Below, piece after piece: positions 14,880 to 23,070 of a stretch of 64,000 bases of DNA; within the stretch, counting starts at the first letter, position 1, and each line of letters starts with the position of its first letter. The notes below the pieces were generated by a model. The model was not told the DNA's origin. It worked only from the letters and a program-made list of their open reading frames with translations, and did no database searches. The position numbers were made by a program, and so were the translations under genes. The stretch covers positions 114,507 to 178,506 of the forward strand of contig NZ_RSEC01000035.1 of the NCBI RefSeq assembly GCF_003937945.1. Direction: 5' to 3'. The DNA comes from Amycolatopsis eburnea. Its GTDB lineage: Bacteria; Actinomycetota; Actinomycetes; Mycobacteriales; Pseudonocardiaceae.

Positions 14880-15659
14880 ATGACCGGAACCATCGCGGTA
14901 CTCGGATTGGGGGAAGCGGGCAGCGAACTGGCCCGTGACCTGGCCACGGCCGGAGCGGTGGTGCGCGCGTACGACCCGGCGGTCGCCGGCGCGGCGGCAG
15001 GCGTCGTCGTGACCGGCTCCGAGGCCGACGCGGCCGAGGGCGCCGATCTCGTGCTGAGCGTGAACAGCGCGGCCGCGGCGCTCGACGCGCTTCGCGCCGG
15101 ACTCCCCGGCCTGCGCCCGGGCGCGGCCTGGGCCGACCTGAACACCGCCGCCCCCGGCACCAAGCGCAGGCTGGCCGCCCTCGCCGCCGAGCACGACGTG
15201 CCGTTCGCCGACGTCGCGATCATGGCGCCGGTCCCCGGACGCGGCCTGCGCGTCCCCATGCTGACCAGCGGAAAGGCCGCCGAAGCCGTCGCCGCCACCC
15301 TGAACGGCTTCGGCGCCGCCGTCGAGGTCATGCCCGGGGACGCCGGGCTTGCCGCCGAACGCAAGCTCCTGCGGAGCGTGTTCTTCAAGGGCATGTCCGC
15401 CGCCGTGGTCGAAGCCCTCACGGCCGCCCGCGCCGCCGGCTGCGAAGACTGGCTGCGCGAGGTCATCGTCGGCGAGCTGACCGCCGCCGGGGCGGCCACC
15501 GTGGACCGGCTGGTCAGCGGCTCCTACCGGCACGCCGTCCGCCGCACCGCCGAAATGGCGGCCGCCGCCGAGATGCTCGGCGACCTGGCCGTCCGCTCCG
15601 ACGTCGCCGCGGCCGCCCGGGACCAGCTCCGACACATAGCTGACTCACAAGATTGTTAA
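14880..15659 (+). CDS. NAD(P)-dependent beta-hydroxyacid dehydrogenase-like protein with DUF1932 domain
   Basis: 259 residues, ATG 14880 after AAGGAGG. The N-terminus has the dinucleotide fold IAVLGLGEAGSELARDLATAGAVVRAYDPA (GxGxxG, residues 8-13) and DLVLSVNSAAAA, PFADVAIMAPVPGRGLRVPML as in 6-phosphogluconate/3-hydroxyisobutyrate dehydrogenases; the C-terminus (AERKLLRSVFFKGMSAAVVEALTAARAAG) matches DUF1932, with Lys in FFKG likely catalytic. Placed in the aromatic cluster it might oxidise a ring-cleavage semialdehyde or reduce a keto-acid intermediate; this is inference. The stop codon lies inside operator B. Confidence 0.8.
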   Translation: MTGTIAVLGLGEAGSELARDLATAGAVVRAYDPAVAGAAAGVVVTGSEADAAEGADLVLSVNSAAAALDALRAGLPGLRPGAAWADLNTAAPGTKRRLAALAAEHDVPFADVAIMAPVPGRGLRVPMLTSGKAAEAVAATLNGFGAAVEVMPGDAGLAAERKLLRSVFFKGMSAAVVEALTAARAAGCEDWLREVIVGELTAAGAATVDRLVSGSYRHAVRRTAEMAAAAEMLGDLAVRSDVAAAARDQLRHIADSQDC

Positions 15660-15667
15660 CAATCTTG
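15648..15667. promoter_or_regulatory. GntR operator, site B
   Basis: Perfect 20-bp palindrome CAAGATTGTTAACAATCTTG, differing from the core of site A only in the two central bases. It covers the stop codon of the dehydrogenase gene and lies 77 bp before the MFS gene at 15744, giving that gene its own regulated promoter. Confidence 0.78.
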
Positions 15668-15743
15668 AATTGAGTCTTGTGTTCAATATCTCACACGATG
15701 TAGCTTCGGACCGCTCCGCAGCCCCGGGACGAAAGGGACGAGG

Positions 15744-17033
15744 ATGTCCGTACGAGAAACCGACGCGGCGACAGTCCGGCTCTCGCTCCGGGTGACCGCG
15801 CTGTGCTGGCTCCTGGTCCTGCTCGACGGGCTGGACCTCTTCGTCTACGGCGCGACCCTGCCGGGCGTGCTGGCGGACAAGGGCTTCGGCCTGACCGCCG
15901 TCACCGGCGGGACGATCGGCAGCCTGACGACGTTCGGGATGATGCTCGGCGCGCTGTCGGCCGGCATCCTCACCGACCGGATCGGGCGGCGGAAGATCAT
16001 CATCACCGGCGTCGTCGTCTTCTCCCTGGCCGCGGCCGCCTGCGCCGCCGCGCCGACGCCGTCGTGGTTCGGCGCGGCGCGGTTCGTCGCCGGCGTCGGG
16101 CTCGGCGGGCTGCTGCCGTCGGCGATCGCGATGGTCATGGAGTACGCGCCGGCGTGGCGGAAGAACCTCGCCGTCACCACGGTGATGACCGCGCACCAGG
16201 CGGGCGGCGCGCTGGCCGGGGCGCTCGGGATGACGCTCGTCGGGTCGCTGGGCTGGCGTTCGGTGTACTGGCTGGGCGCGCTGCTGCTCGTTCCGGTCCT
16301 GCCGGCGATCGTCTTCCTGCTGCCCGAGTCGCTGACCTTCCTGCTGGCCAAGGGAAAGACCGACCGGGCGCGGGCGATCGCCGACCGGCACCGGGTCGCG
16401 CTGGAAGCGTTCGCCCCCGAACCGGCCGAGGACCGGCGCGGCGGCCTGCGGGGCCTGTTCACCCCGGCGGTCCGGCTGACGACGGTCCTGTTCTGGATCG
16501 CCTCCTTCGCCGGCCTGCTGCTGGTGTACGGCGTCAACACCTGGCTGCCGACCATGATGCGCGGCAACGGCTACAACCTCGGCTCCGCGATCAGCTTCCT
16601 GCTGGTGATCAACCTGGGCGGCATCGCGGGCATGCTCGTCGCCGGCCGGCTCGCCGACCGCTTCGGGGCCCGGCCCGTCGCGATCACCTGGTTCGCCCTC
16701 ACCGCGGGCGGCGTCGGCCTGCTCGCGGTGCACCTGCCGCTCGCGCTCACCTACGTCGTCGTGTTCCTGACCGGCGCGTGGCTGTTCAGCGCGCAGACGC
16801 TCATCTACGCGGCGGTCGGCGCCCACTACCCCGCCGACAGCAGGGCGACCGCCCTCGGCTGGGTTTCCGGCGTCGGCCGGCTCGGCGCGGTGTTCGGTCC
16901 CTGGCTCGGCGGCGTCCTGGTCGCGAGCGGACTGTCCACAATGGGCTTCCTGGCCTTCGCGATCGCCGGCTTGCTCGGCGCGGCCATGGTTTCCCTGGTC
17001 CGGCGCCCGACGCTGGTCGCCCAGCCCGCTTGA
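15744..17033 (+). CDS. MFS aromatic acid:H+ symporter (AAHS family, PcaK-like)
   Basis: 429 residues, 12 membrane helices. The first-helix signature LLVLLDGLDLFVYGATLPGVL (with the conserved D of the DGxD motif), the loop LTDRIGRRKIIITGVVVF, and PSAIAMVMEYAPAWRKNLAVTTVMTAHQAGGALAG are typical of the AAHS family, which takes up benzoate, 4-hydroxybenzoate, protocatechuate or gallate with protons. Start ATG follows AAAGGGACGAGG. Downstream of operator site B and beside the ring-cleavage operon, it is the likely importer for the pathway's aromatic acid. Confidence 0.87.
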   Translation: MSVRETDAATVRLSLRVTALCWLLVLLDGLDLFVYGATLPGVLADKGFGLTAVTGGTIGSLTTFGMMLGALSAGILTDRIGRRKIIITGVVVFSLAAAACAAAPTPSWFGAARFVAGVGLGGLLPSAIAMVMEYAPAWRKNLAVTTVMTAHQAGGALAGALGMTLVGSLGWRSVYWLGALLLVPVLPAIVFLLPESLTFLLAKGKTDRARAIADRHRVALEAFAPEPAEDRRGGLRGLFTPAVRLTTVLFWIASFAGLLLVYGVNTWLPTMMRGNGYNLGSAISFLLVINLGGIAGMLVAGRLADRFGARPVAITWFALTAGGVGLLAVHLPLALTYVVVFLTGAWLFSAQTLIYAAVGAHYPADSRATALGWVSGVGRLGAVFGPWLGGVLVASGLSTMGFLAFAIAGLLGAAMVSLVRRPTLVAQPA

Positions 17034-17036
17034 GGG

Positions 17037-18245
17037 CTACGCCACGTCGAGCACCGTCTTCAGCCAGCCCGCTTCACGCCGGTCGAAGGCTTCGTACGCC
17101 TCGACGGCGGACGCGGTGTCGGTGCGCTGCGTGATGAACGCCGTGGGGTCGAAGCCCGCGGCGACCCGGTGCAGCAGCCCCGGCACGTACCGGCGGTGGT
17201 TGCAGTTGCCCAGCTTGACGGTGAGGTTCTTGTTCATCGCCGCGCCGAACGGGAAGCTGGAGAAGCCCGGCGGGTAGACGCCGATGACCCCGATGCTCCC
17301 CGCCTTGGCCACGGCCTCGACCGCCCACCGGGCGGCCTGGCTGGGCGCGTTGCCCGGCACCCACTGGTCCCCCGAGGGCGCGGCGTCCGGGGCCGCGGCG
17401 GCGCGTTCGGCCTCGAACTCTTCGGCGTGCTGCTCGGCCTGCTCCGCCGCGGGGCCGGCCGCCGGGCGCTGCGCGTCCACGCCGACGGCGTCGATCACGC
17501 GGTCCACGCCGATCCCGCCGGTGAGCTCCTTGACCAGCGCGACCGGGTCTTCGCGGTTGAAGTCCACCGTTTCCGCGTGCTGCCCGCGAGCCGCGTCCAG
17601 GCGCGACCCGATGCCGTCGACGGCGAAGACCCGGCCGGCGCCCTGCTGCTGCGCGGACGCGATCGCGAACTGGCCGACCACGCCGGCGCCCAGCACGAGC
17701 ACGCTGTCCCCCGTGCCGATCTCGGCGAGGCGCGCGCCGAACCACGCGGTCGGGTAGATGTCGGACACCAGGATCGCCTGGTCGTCGGTCACCCCTTCGG
17801 GCACGGGGACGAGCGTGGTCATCGCGAACGGCACCCGCGCGTACTCGGCCTGCAGCCCGTCCACCGGGCCGGTCGTCTCCGGCCCGCCGAAGAAGCAGGT
17901 CCCGGCGCCCGGCCCGTTCGGGTTCGCGGTGTCGCACTGCGCGAAGTAACCCGCCCGGCAGTAGGAACACGTCCCGCACCCGACCGTGGAGCACACCACG
18001 ACGCGGTCACCCGGCGCGAACCCGCGGACCGCGGGACCGACTTCCTCGACGACGCCGACGGCTTCGTGGCCGAGCACCGTGCCCGGTTGCATGCCCGGCA
18101 TCGTGCCGCGCACCAGGTGCAGATCGGTCCCGCAGATCGCGCTGCGCGTGATGCGCACGATCGCGTCACTCGGTTCGAGGATCTTCGGATCCGGGACCTC
18201 GTCGACCCGGATGTCGCCGACCCCGTGCCACACCACTGCCTTCAT
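17037..18245 (-). CDS. Zinc-dependent alcohol dehydrogenase, MDR superfamily
   Basis: 402 residues. Catalytic zinc ligands in AICGTDLHLV (Cys about 39) and GHEAVG (His/Glu about 61-62); structural-zinc cysteines in CSTVGCGTCSYCRAGYFAQC; Rossmann motif VLVLGAGVVGQFAIASA (about 172-188). The arrangement, with the insertion before GDQWVPGNAPSQ, resembles the glutathione-independent formaldehyde dehydrogenase-like group. It has an unusual Ala/Glu-rich stretch (AAEQAEQHAEEFEAERAAAAPDAAPSG, about 266-292), probably a surface loop. Convergent with the AAHS carrier gene with only 3 bp between stops. Probably a general aldehyde/alcohol dehydrogenase; role in the aromatic pathway not evident. Confidence 0.85.
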   Translation of the reverse strand: MKAVVWHGVGDIRVDEVPDPKILEPSDAIVRITRSAICGTDLHLVRGTMPGMQPGTVLGHEAVGVVEEVGPAVRGFAPGDRVVVCSTVGCGTCSYCRAGYFAQCDTANPNGPGAGTCFFGGPETTGPVDGLQAEYARVPFAMTTLVPVPEGVTDDQAILVSDIYPTAWFGARLAEIGTGDSVLVLGAGVVGQFAIASAQQQGAGRVFAVDGIGSRLDAARGQHAETVDFNREDPVALVKELTGGIGVDRVIDAVGVDAQRPAAGPAAEQAEQHAEEFEAERAAAAPDAAPSGDQWVPGNAPSQAARWAVEAVAKAGSIGVIGVYPPGFSSFPFGAAMNKNLTVKLGNCNHRRYVPGLLHRVAAGFDPTAFITQRTDTASAVEAYEAFDRREAGWLKTVLDVA

Positions 18246-18365
18246 CCGCTTTCTCCTCCCGGAACGACTTCCCAGGAGGCGTTCCCGGCCGGGCGGCGGA
18301 CAAACGCGCCGGTTTGCCGGGCCCCCGGCCGGGTAGCCCGAGCCGACCCGGTGAAAGGACTTCCG

Positions 18366-18725
18366 ATGCCCGCGATGACCCGTGTCCTGGGAGCGTTGAC
18401 GGCCGCCTACAGCGCGACGATCATCGCCGCGCCCCGAGTGCTCGCCAAGCCGTGCGGCCTGACGACGGCGTCCGGCGAGGTCAGCCCCGGCGTGCGCACC
18501 CTGGTCGGCGGCATCGGTGCCCGCGACGCGGCGATCGGCCTCGCGATGGTGTTCGCGCCGCCGGGGCGGGCCCTGCAGGTCGCCCTCGCCGCGCGGGTGG
18601 CTTCCGACGCCGCCGACGCCCTCGTCTTCGGCACCACCCTCCCGGACCGGACCGCGCGGAAGAAGGTCGCCGCGTTCGCCGTGGCGTGGGCCGCGCTGTG
18701 CGCGGTTTCCGCGGCGGTCCGGTGA
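18366..18725 (+). CDS. Small membrane protein (DUF4267-like)
   Basis: 119 residues from ATG 18366 after AAAGGACTT. About four hydrophobic helices (VLGALTAAYSATIIAAPRVLA, IGARDAAIGLAMVFA, ALQVALAARVASDAADALVFG, VAAFAVAWAALCAVSAAV). The GxxVRTLVGGIGARDAAIGL pattern resembles DUF4267 proteins of actinobacteria, whose function is unknown. Divergent from the alcohol dehydrogenase. 18,726-18,869 downstream holds nothing I can identify. Confidence 0.7.
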   Translation: MPAMTRVLGALTAAYSATIIAAPRVLAKPCGLTTASGEVSPGVRTLVGGIGARDAAIGLAMVFAPPGRALQVALAARVASDAADALVFGTTLPDRTARKKVAAFAVAWAALCAVSAAVR

Positions 18726-18869
18726 CGCCTCGGCGGCTGTTCCCGTGACCAGGTGACGATTTCCTCCGGCCGCGCCAGGGCGGCAGGGGCGCCGCCGTCC
18801 TGCCGCTCCGGCATCGCCGCCGAAATGCCGGGAGGCCGCCGCTGTCCCAGCGCGCGGACCGGGCAGCCC

Positions 18870-20222
18870 TCAGACCCCGGCGGGCTCCGCCGCCGCCCGT
18901 TCGAGCCGCGCCCGACGGGTCCGCGGCCCGAACAGCGCCAGCACCACCGCGCCGACCAGCCAGGTGCCCGCGATGAAGAAGAACACACTCTGATAACCGC
19001 TGCCGTTGTACAGCGAGGCCACGATCAGCGGCCCCGCCGCGTTCGACAGGCGGCCGAGGCCGTACGACACGCCCGTGCCCAGTGAGCGGCCGCGGGTGTC
19101 GAACAGCTCGGGCGAGTACGCGTACCCGAGGGCCGTGTAGCCGCGCTCGAACATGTTGACCAGGAAGCCGAACACCACGATCAGGACCGGGTTGAACGTC
19201 AGCCCGTAGAACAGGCCGCACAACGCGATGACCGTGCCGAACGCGACCAGGCACCACTTGCGCTCGAACCGGTCGGTGACCAGGGCCGCCAGGTACGACC
19301 CGAGCGGCGCGCCGACCGTCGTCAGCGCCACGTAGAACACCGACTTCTCGACGCTGAAGCCTTCCTTGGCCAGCAACGTCGGCGCCCAGCTCGAGTACCC
19401 GAAGAACCCGATCGTCTGCGTCACCCACAGGACCGTGAGCAGCAGCGTGGGCAGCAGGTACTTCTTGCGCAGCAGCAGCCGCAGCGGCGCCTTGGCCACC
19501 GGGGCCTCCTCGATCGGCGGCGCCGGCTCCGGCAGCGGGCCCATCTGGGCCGCGACCCGCGCTTCGATCTCCCGCAGCACCGCGTCGGCCTTCGCGTGCT
19601 CGCCCCGGCTTTCGTACCAGCGCGGCGATTCCTTCAGCTGCCGGGTGAACAGCACCAGCAGGACGCCGAGCGCGCCCCACAGGTACACCAGCCGCCACTC
19701 CCAGTCGCCGAGCGGGACGACGATGCTCGCGATCAGGTTGGTCACCGGCGTGCCGCAGATGCCGATCACGATCGCGTACGCCTGGTACTTGCCGCGGTTG
19801 GCCGCCGGGTAGAGCTCGTTGACGTAGATGACCGCGACGACCGTCATCGCCGAGAGGCCGGCCGAGGTGAGGACGCGGAACACGCCCAGCGAAACGATGT
19901 CCCAGGAGAACACCGCCGCGAACGAGAAGACGCCGAACCAGACGGTCGTCCACAGGAGAGCGTTCTTGCGGCCGAAGCGGTCGGCGATCGTGCTCGCGAC
20001 GACGGAGCCGAAGAACATCCCGACGAACGACAGCGAGGTCACGTACGCGACCTGGTCGACCGTCACGCCCCACAGCTTGATCAGCTTGGGCGCGGTGGTG
20101 GCGAAGCTGTTGATGTCCGCGAACTCGAAGAAGTAGGCGAACGAGACGGCGAGGATGGTCAGCTTGTGGAAGCGCGAGATCGGCAGGCGGTTCAGCCGGT
20201 TGAGCGCGTTGGCGTGCTGCAT
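18870..20222 (-). CDS. MFS transporter, metabolite:H+ symporter type
   Basis: 450 residues from ATG 20222 (GAAGGG upstream). Twelve helices with a large central cytoplasmic loop rich in acidic and Pro residues (MGPLPEPAPPIEEAPVAKAP, about 222-241). ADINSFATTAPKL in helix 1, IADRFGRKNALLWTTVWFG and QLKESPRWYESRGEHAKADAVL are typical of the sugar/organic-acid porter branch. It is the third gene of ligJ-ligI-MFS (20 bp after ligI) and so is probably an uptake system for an aromatic or dicarboxylic substrate of this pathway. Confidence 0.83.
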   Translation of the reverse strand: MQHANALNRLNRLPISRFHKLTILAVSFAYFFEFADINSFATTAPKLIKLWGVTVDQVAYVTSLSFVGMFFGSVVASTIADRFGRKNALLWTTVWFGVFSFAAVFSWDIVSLGVFRVLTSAGLSAMTVVAVIYVNELYPAANRGKYQAYAIVIGICGTPVTNLIASIVVPLGDWEWRLVYLWGALGVLLVLFTRQLKESPRWYESRGEHAKADAVLREIEARVAAQMGPLPEPAPPIEEAPVAKAPLRLLLRKKYLLPTLLLTVLWVTQTIGFFGYSSWAPTLLAKEGFSVEKSVFYVALTTVGAPLGSYLAALVTDRFERKWCLVAFGTVIALCGLFYGLTFNPVLIVVFGFLVNMFERGYTALGYAYSPELFDTRGRSLGTGVSYGLGRLSNAAGPLIVASLYNGSGYQSVFFFIAGTWLVGAVVLALFGPRTRRARLERAAAEPAGV

Positions 20223-20242
20223 TGCATGCCCTTCAGGGGGTT

Positions 20243-21157
20243 TCAGGCGGTTTCGCCGGGCCAGTAGAGGCGCATCGGGTTGTCGACCAGCAGCTTCCGC
20301 TGTGCCTCCGCGGTTTCCGCGATCAGCGGCACGTGGTCGACGAGGAGCCCGTCGTCGGGCATGTGGCTCTTGAGGTTCGGGTGCGGCCAGTCGGTCCCCC
20401 ACAGCACCCGGTCGGGGAACTCCGCGACGACGCGGCGCGCGAACGGCACGACGTCGGTGTAGGCGTGCCGTTCGCCGTCGAGCGCCGGCGGCCCGGTCAC
20501 CGTGAGCCGTTCGGGGCAGCTCACCTTGACCCAGACGTCGTTGCGCCCGGCGAAGTCGAGGAACCGGCCGAATTCCGGCCCCGACACCGGTTTCGTGACG
20601 TCCGGCCGTCCCATGTGGTCGATCACCAGCGGCACCGGCAGCGTGCCGAAGAACCCTGCCAGCTCGGGCAGGTCGGCGGCTTCGAAGTAGAGCACGACGT
20701 GCCAGCCGAGCGGGGCGATCTTCTGGGCGATGGCGGCGAGGTCCTCGGTGGGCGCGGCGTCGACCAGCCGCTTGACGAAGTTGAACCGCACGCCCCGGAC
20801 GCCGGCCGCGTCGAGCTCGCGCAGTTCCGCGTCCCCGATGTCCGGCCGCACGGTCGCGACGCCGCGGGCCCGCCCGCCTGCCGCCCGGACCGCGTCGAGC
20901 ATCGCGGAGTTGTCGGCGCCGTGGCAGGTGGCCTGCACGACGACGTTCCGCGACACCCCGAGGTGGTCGCGCAGCGCGAAGAGCTGGTCCTTGCTCGCGT
21001 CGCACGGGGTGTACTTGCGCTCGGGCGCGAACGGGAACTCCTCCTGCGGTCCGAAGACGTGGCAGTGGGCGTCGACCGCGCCGGGCGGCAGTGGGAAGTC
21101 CGGTGTGGACGGACCGGCGTACCAGTCCAGCCAGCCCGGCGTCTTCGGCGCGGTCAC
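20243..21157 (-). CDS. ligI: 2-Pyrone-4,6-dicarboxylate lactonase
   Basis: 304 residues from a GTG start whose GTGA overlaps the ligJ stop. Near-identical in motif order to Sphingomonas LigI: PPGAVDAHCHVFGP (metal/active-site His pair, residues about 23-33), APERKYTPCDASKDQLFALRD, VVVQATCHGADN, GVRGVRFNFVKRLVD, WHVVLYFEA, IDHMGRPDVTKPV, VSCPERL, RVLWGTDWPHPN (catalytic Asp). It is an amidohydrolase-superfamily enzyme hydrolysing PDC to 4-oxalomesaconate, showing that PDC is an intermediate here. Co-transcribed with ligJ and an MFS gene. Confidence 0.93.
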   Translation of the reverse strand: MTAPKTPGWLDWYAGPSTPDFPLPPGAVDAHCHVFGPQEEFPFAPERKYTPCDASKDQLFALRDHLGVSRNVVVQATCHGADNSAMLDAVRAAGGRARGVATVRPDIGDAELRELDAAGVRGVRFNFVKRLVDAAPTEDLAAIAQKIAPLGWHVVLYFEAADLPELAGFFGTLPVPLVIDHMGRPDVTKPVSGPEFGRFLDFAGRNDVWVKVSCPERLTVTGPPALDGERHAYTDVVPFARRVVAEFPDRVLWGTDWPHPNLKSHMPDDGLLVDHVPLIAETAEAQRKLLVDNPMRLYWPGETA

Positions 21158-22179
21158 CGGCCCTGCCCCTTCAGCAGGGCGTCCAAGCGCGGGTAGACGG
21201 CGCGGGCGTTGTGCTCCCGGATCGCCGCCCAGTCCGCTTCGGACAGTTTCGCGGCTTCGGCGTACCGGCGGGTGTCGTCGAAGTGGTGGCCGGTGCGCGG
21301 GTCGACGCTGCGGACCGCGCCGATCATCTCGGACGCGAACAGGATGTTGCGCGCCGGGACGACGTCGAAGAGCAGGTCCGAGCCCGGCTGGTGGTAGACG
21401 CAGGTGTCGAAGAAGACGTTGCCCAGCACGTGCTCCTCGAGCTCCGGCTTGCCCAGCGCCATCGCGAGGCCCCGGAACCGGCCCCAGTGGTAGGGCACCG
21501 CGCCACCGCCGTGCGGGATGATCAGCCGCAGCGTCGGGAAGTCCGTGAACAGGTCGCCCTGCACGAGCTGCATGAACGCGGTCGTGTCGGCGTTGAGGTA
21601 GTGCGCGCCGGTCGTGTGGAAGGCCGGGTTGACGCTGGTGGAGACGTGCACCATCGCCGGGATGTCGTACTCCACCATCTTTTCGTAGACCGGGTACCAC
21701 GACCGGTCGGTCAGCGGCGGGGCCGTCCAGTGGCCGCCGCTGGGGTCGGGGTTGAGGTTCAGCGCGACGGCGCCGTACTCCTCGACGCAGCGGGTCAGCT
21801 CCGGCAGGCAGGTGGCCGGGTCGACGCCCGGGGACTGCGGGAGCATCGCCGCGGGGGCGAACCGGTCCGGGTAGAGCGTGCTGACGCGGTGGCAGAGCTC
21901 GTTGCAGATCGCGGCCCACTCCGACGAGGTCTCGAAGCCGCCGACGTGGTGGGCCATGAAGGACGCGCGCGGCGAGAAGATCGTCAGGTCGATCCCGCGT
22001 TCGTCCATCAGCCTCAGCTGGTTCGGCTCGATCGTCTCGCGCAGCTCGTCGTCGCTGATCCGCAGGTCGGCGCGCGCGGGCGCGGCAGCAGAGCCGTCCA
22101 GCGCGGCGATCTGCCGGTCACGCCACGCCGCGAGCGCGGGTGGTGCGGTGGTGTAGTGGCCGTGGCAGTCGATGATCAA
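21154..22179 (-). CDS. ligJ: 4-Oxalomesaconate hydratase (LigJ type)
   Basis: 341 residues, the same length as Sphingomonas LigJ and alike from end to end: MIIDCHGHYTTAPPALAAWR (metal-binding HGH, residues 6-8), FSPRASFMAHHVG, AAMLPQSPGVDP, NLNPDPSGGHWTAPPLTDR, HTTGAHYLNADTTAFMQ, PHGGGAVPYHWGRFRG, FDTCVYHQPG and FASEMIGAVRSVDPRTG. It hydrates 4-oxalomesaconate to 4-carboxy-4-hydroxy-2-oxoadipate, the substrate of the aldolase at 13372. First gene of ligJ-ligI-MFS; operator-like site D lies 55 bp upstream. Confidence 0.93.
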   Translation of the reverse strand: MIIDCHGHYTTAPPALAAWRDRQIAALDGSAAAPARADLRISDDELRETIEPNQLRLMDERGIDLTIFSPRASFMAHHVGGFETSSEWAAICNELCHRVSTLYPDRFAPAAMLPQSPGVDPATCLPELTRCVEEYGAVALNLNPDPSGGHWTAPPLTDRSWYPVYEKMVEYDIPAMVHVSTSVNPAFHTTGAHYLNADTTAFMQLVQGDLFTDFPTLRLIIPHGGGAVPYHWGRFRGLAMALGKPELEEHVLGNVFFDTCVYHQPGSDLLFDVVPARNILFASEMIGAVRSVDPRTGHHFDDTRRYAEAAKLSEADWAAIREHNARAVYPRLDALLKGQGR

Positions 22180-22233
22180 GGTCAGTCCTCGTCGCTTCGC
22201 AGGCTTGATGGTCGCACCCTAATCGTCGATGAA

Positions 22234-22245
22234 ATTGTTTACAAT
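22234..22245. promoter_or_regulatory. GntR operator, site D
   Basis: ATTGTTTACAAT, within GAAATTGT-TT-ACAATATC: the same ATTGTnnACAAT core as sites A and B. It is 55 bp before ligJ, in the 120-bp gap after the hydratase gene on the same strand, so ligJ-ligI-MFS probably has its own regulated promoter here. Confidence 0.7.
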
Positions 22246-22299
22246 ATCTGCGACGAGGTTGTGACCGTACGCTGAGCACTCCGAACCGCCCGTGACGAC

Positions 22300-23070
22300 C
22301 TACCCCGGACGCAGGCTCCCGGTGGCCGTCCGCCGCCCCGACCGGTCGCGGACCGCCGTCGTCATCGCGCCCGCGTCCGGCCGGGCCGAGGCGATCAGCC
22401 CTTGGAAGTCGAAGAGCGGCGCGACGAGCCGGTACTCGAACGCCAGGGGCCCGGCGGCCCCGCGCGCCCGCGCGGCTTCGGCCATCGCGAGCGCCTGCAG
22501 CGGCCCGTGGGTGAGCAGCCCGGGGTAGCCCTCCACGTCGCGGCAGTAGTCGCGGTCGTAGTGGATGCGGTGGGCGTTGTAGGTCAGCGCCGAGAAGCGG
22601 AACAGCAGCGTCGGCGTCACGTCGAGAGCCCACTCCCCCGGCTCCGGCGGCACCTCCGGACCGCCGGCCGGGTACGTCTCACCACCGCTCGCGCGGTAGA
22701 CGAGGTCCTGCTCCTCGTCGACGACGAGCCGGCCCGCCTGGTGGATCCGGTGGGCCACCGTCACGAAGGTGAGCGGCCCGGACCGGCCCTGCTTTTCGCG
22801 CGTGGCCAGGACTTCCGAGTGGCGGGTGGCTTCCTCGCCCCAGCGGAGCTCCCCGGTCGTGCGCACCCGGCCGCCGGCCCACATCCGGCGTCCGGGCGGC
22901 GTCCCTTCGCGGACCGGGTGCCCGTCCGGGCCCAGGTCGGCCTGCGCGGGCCGGTCGAGCAGGTACACCCAGTGCCACAGCAGCGGGAGGACGCCGTCTT
23001 CGGGCAGCGGGACGCCGAGCAGCGCGGCGAGGGCCGCCGCGGGTCCAGGGAGGATCGGTTCGGCGATCAC
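22300..23070 (-). CDS. MaoC-like / FAS1-type acyl-CoA hydratase (mesaconyl-C4-CoA hydratase-like)
   Basis: 256 residues from a GTG start overlapping the acyl-CoA dehydrogenase stop (GTGA). The pattern LLWHWVYLLDRPAQADLGPDGHP, RRMWAGGRVRTTGELRWGEEATRHSEVL and the hot-dog segment RFSALTYNAHRIHYDRDYCRDVEGYPGLLTHGPLQALAMAEAA (with the Asp/His hydratase pair at YDRDY/HG) match the HTD2/mesaconyl-CoA hydratase group. It would add water to an enoyl-CoA, acting after the adjacent acyl-CoA dehydrogenase. The acid that this pair processes cannot be identified. Confidence 0.8.
   Translation of the reverse strand: MIAEPILPGPAAALAALLGVPLPEDGVLPLLWHWVYLLDRPAQADLGPDGHPVREGTPPGRRMWAGGRVRTTGELRWGEEATRHSEVLATREKQGRSGPLTFVTVAHRIHQAGRLVVDEEQDLVYRASGGETYPAGGPEVPPEPGEWALDVTPTLLFRFSALTYNAHRIHYDRDYCRDVEGYPGLLTHGPLQALAMAEAARARGAAGPLAFEYRLVAPLFDFQGLIASARPDAGAMTTAVRDRSGRRTATGSLRPG

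Noticed and set aside
16021..17134. Alternative long frames over MFS and dehydrogenase genes (for example 15803-17134)
   Set aside because: Arg/Pro-rich shadows of the membrane protein frame without membrane helices.
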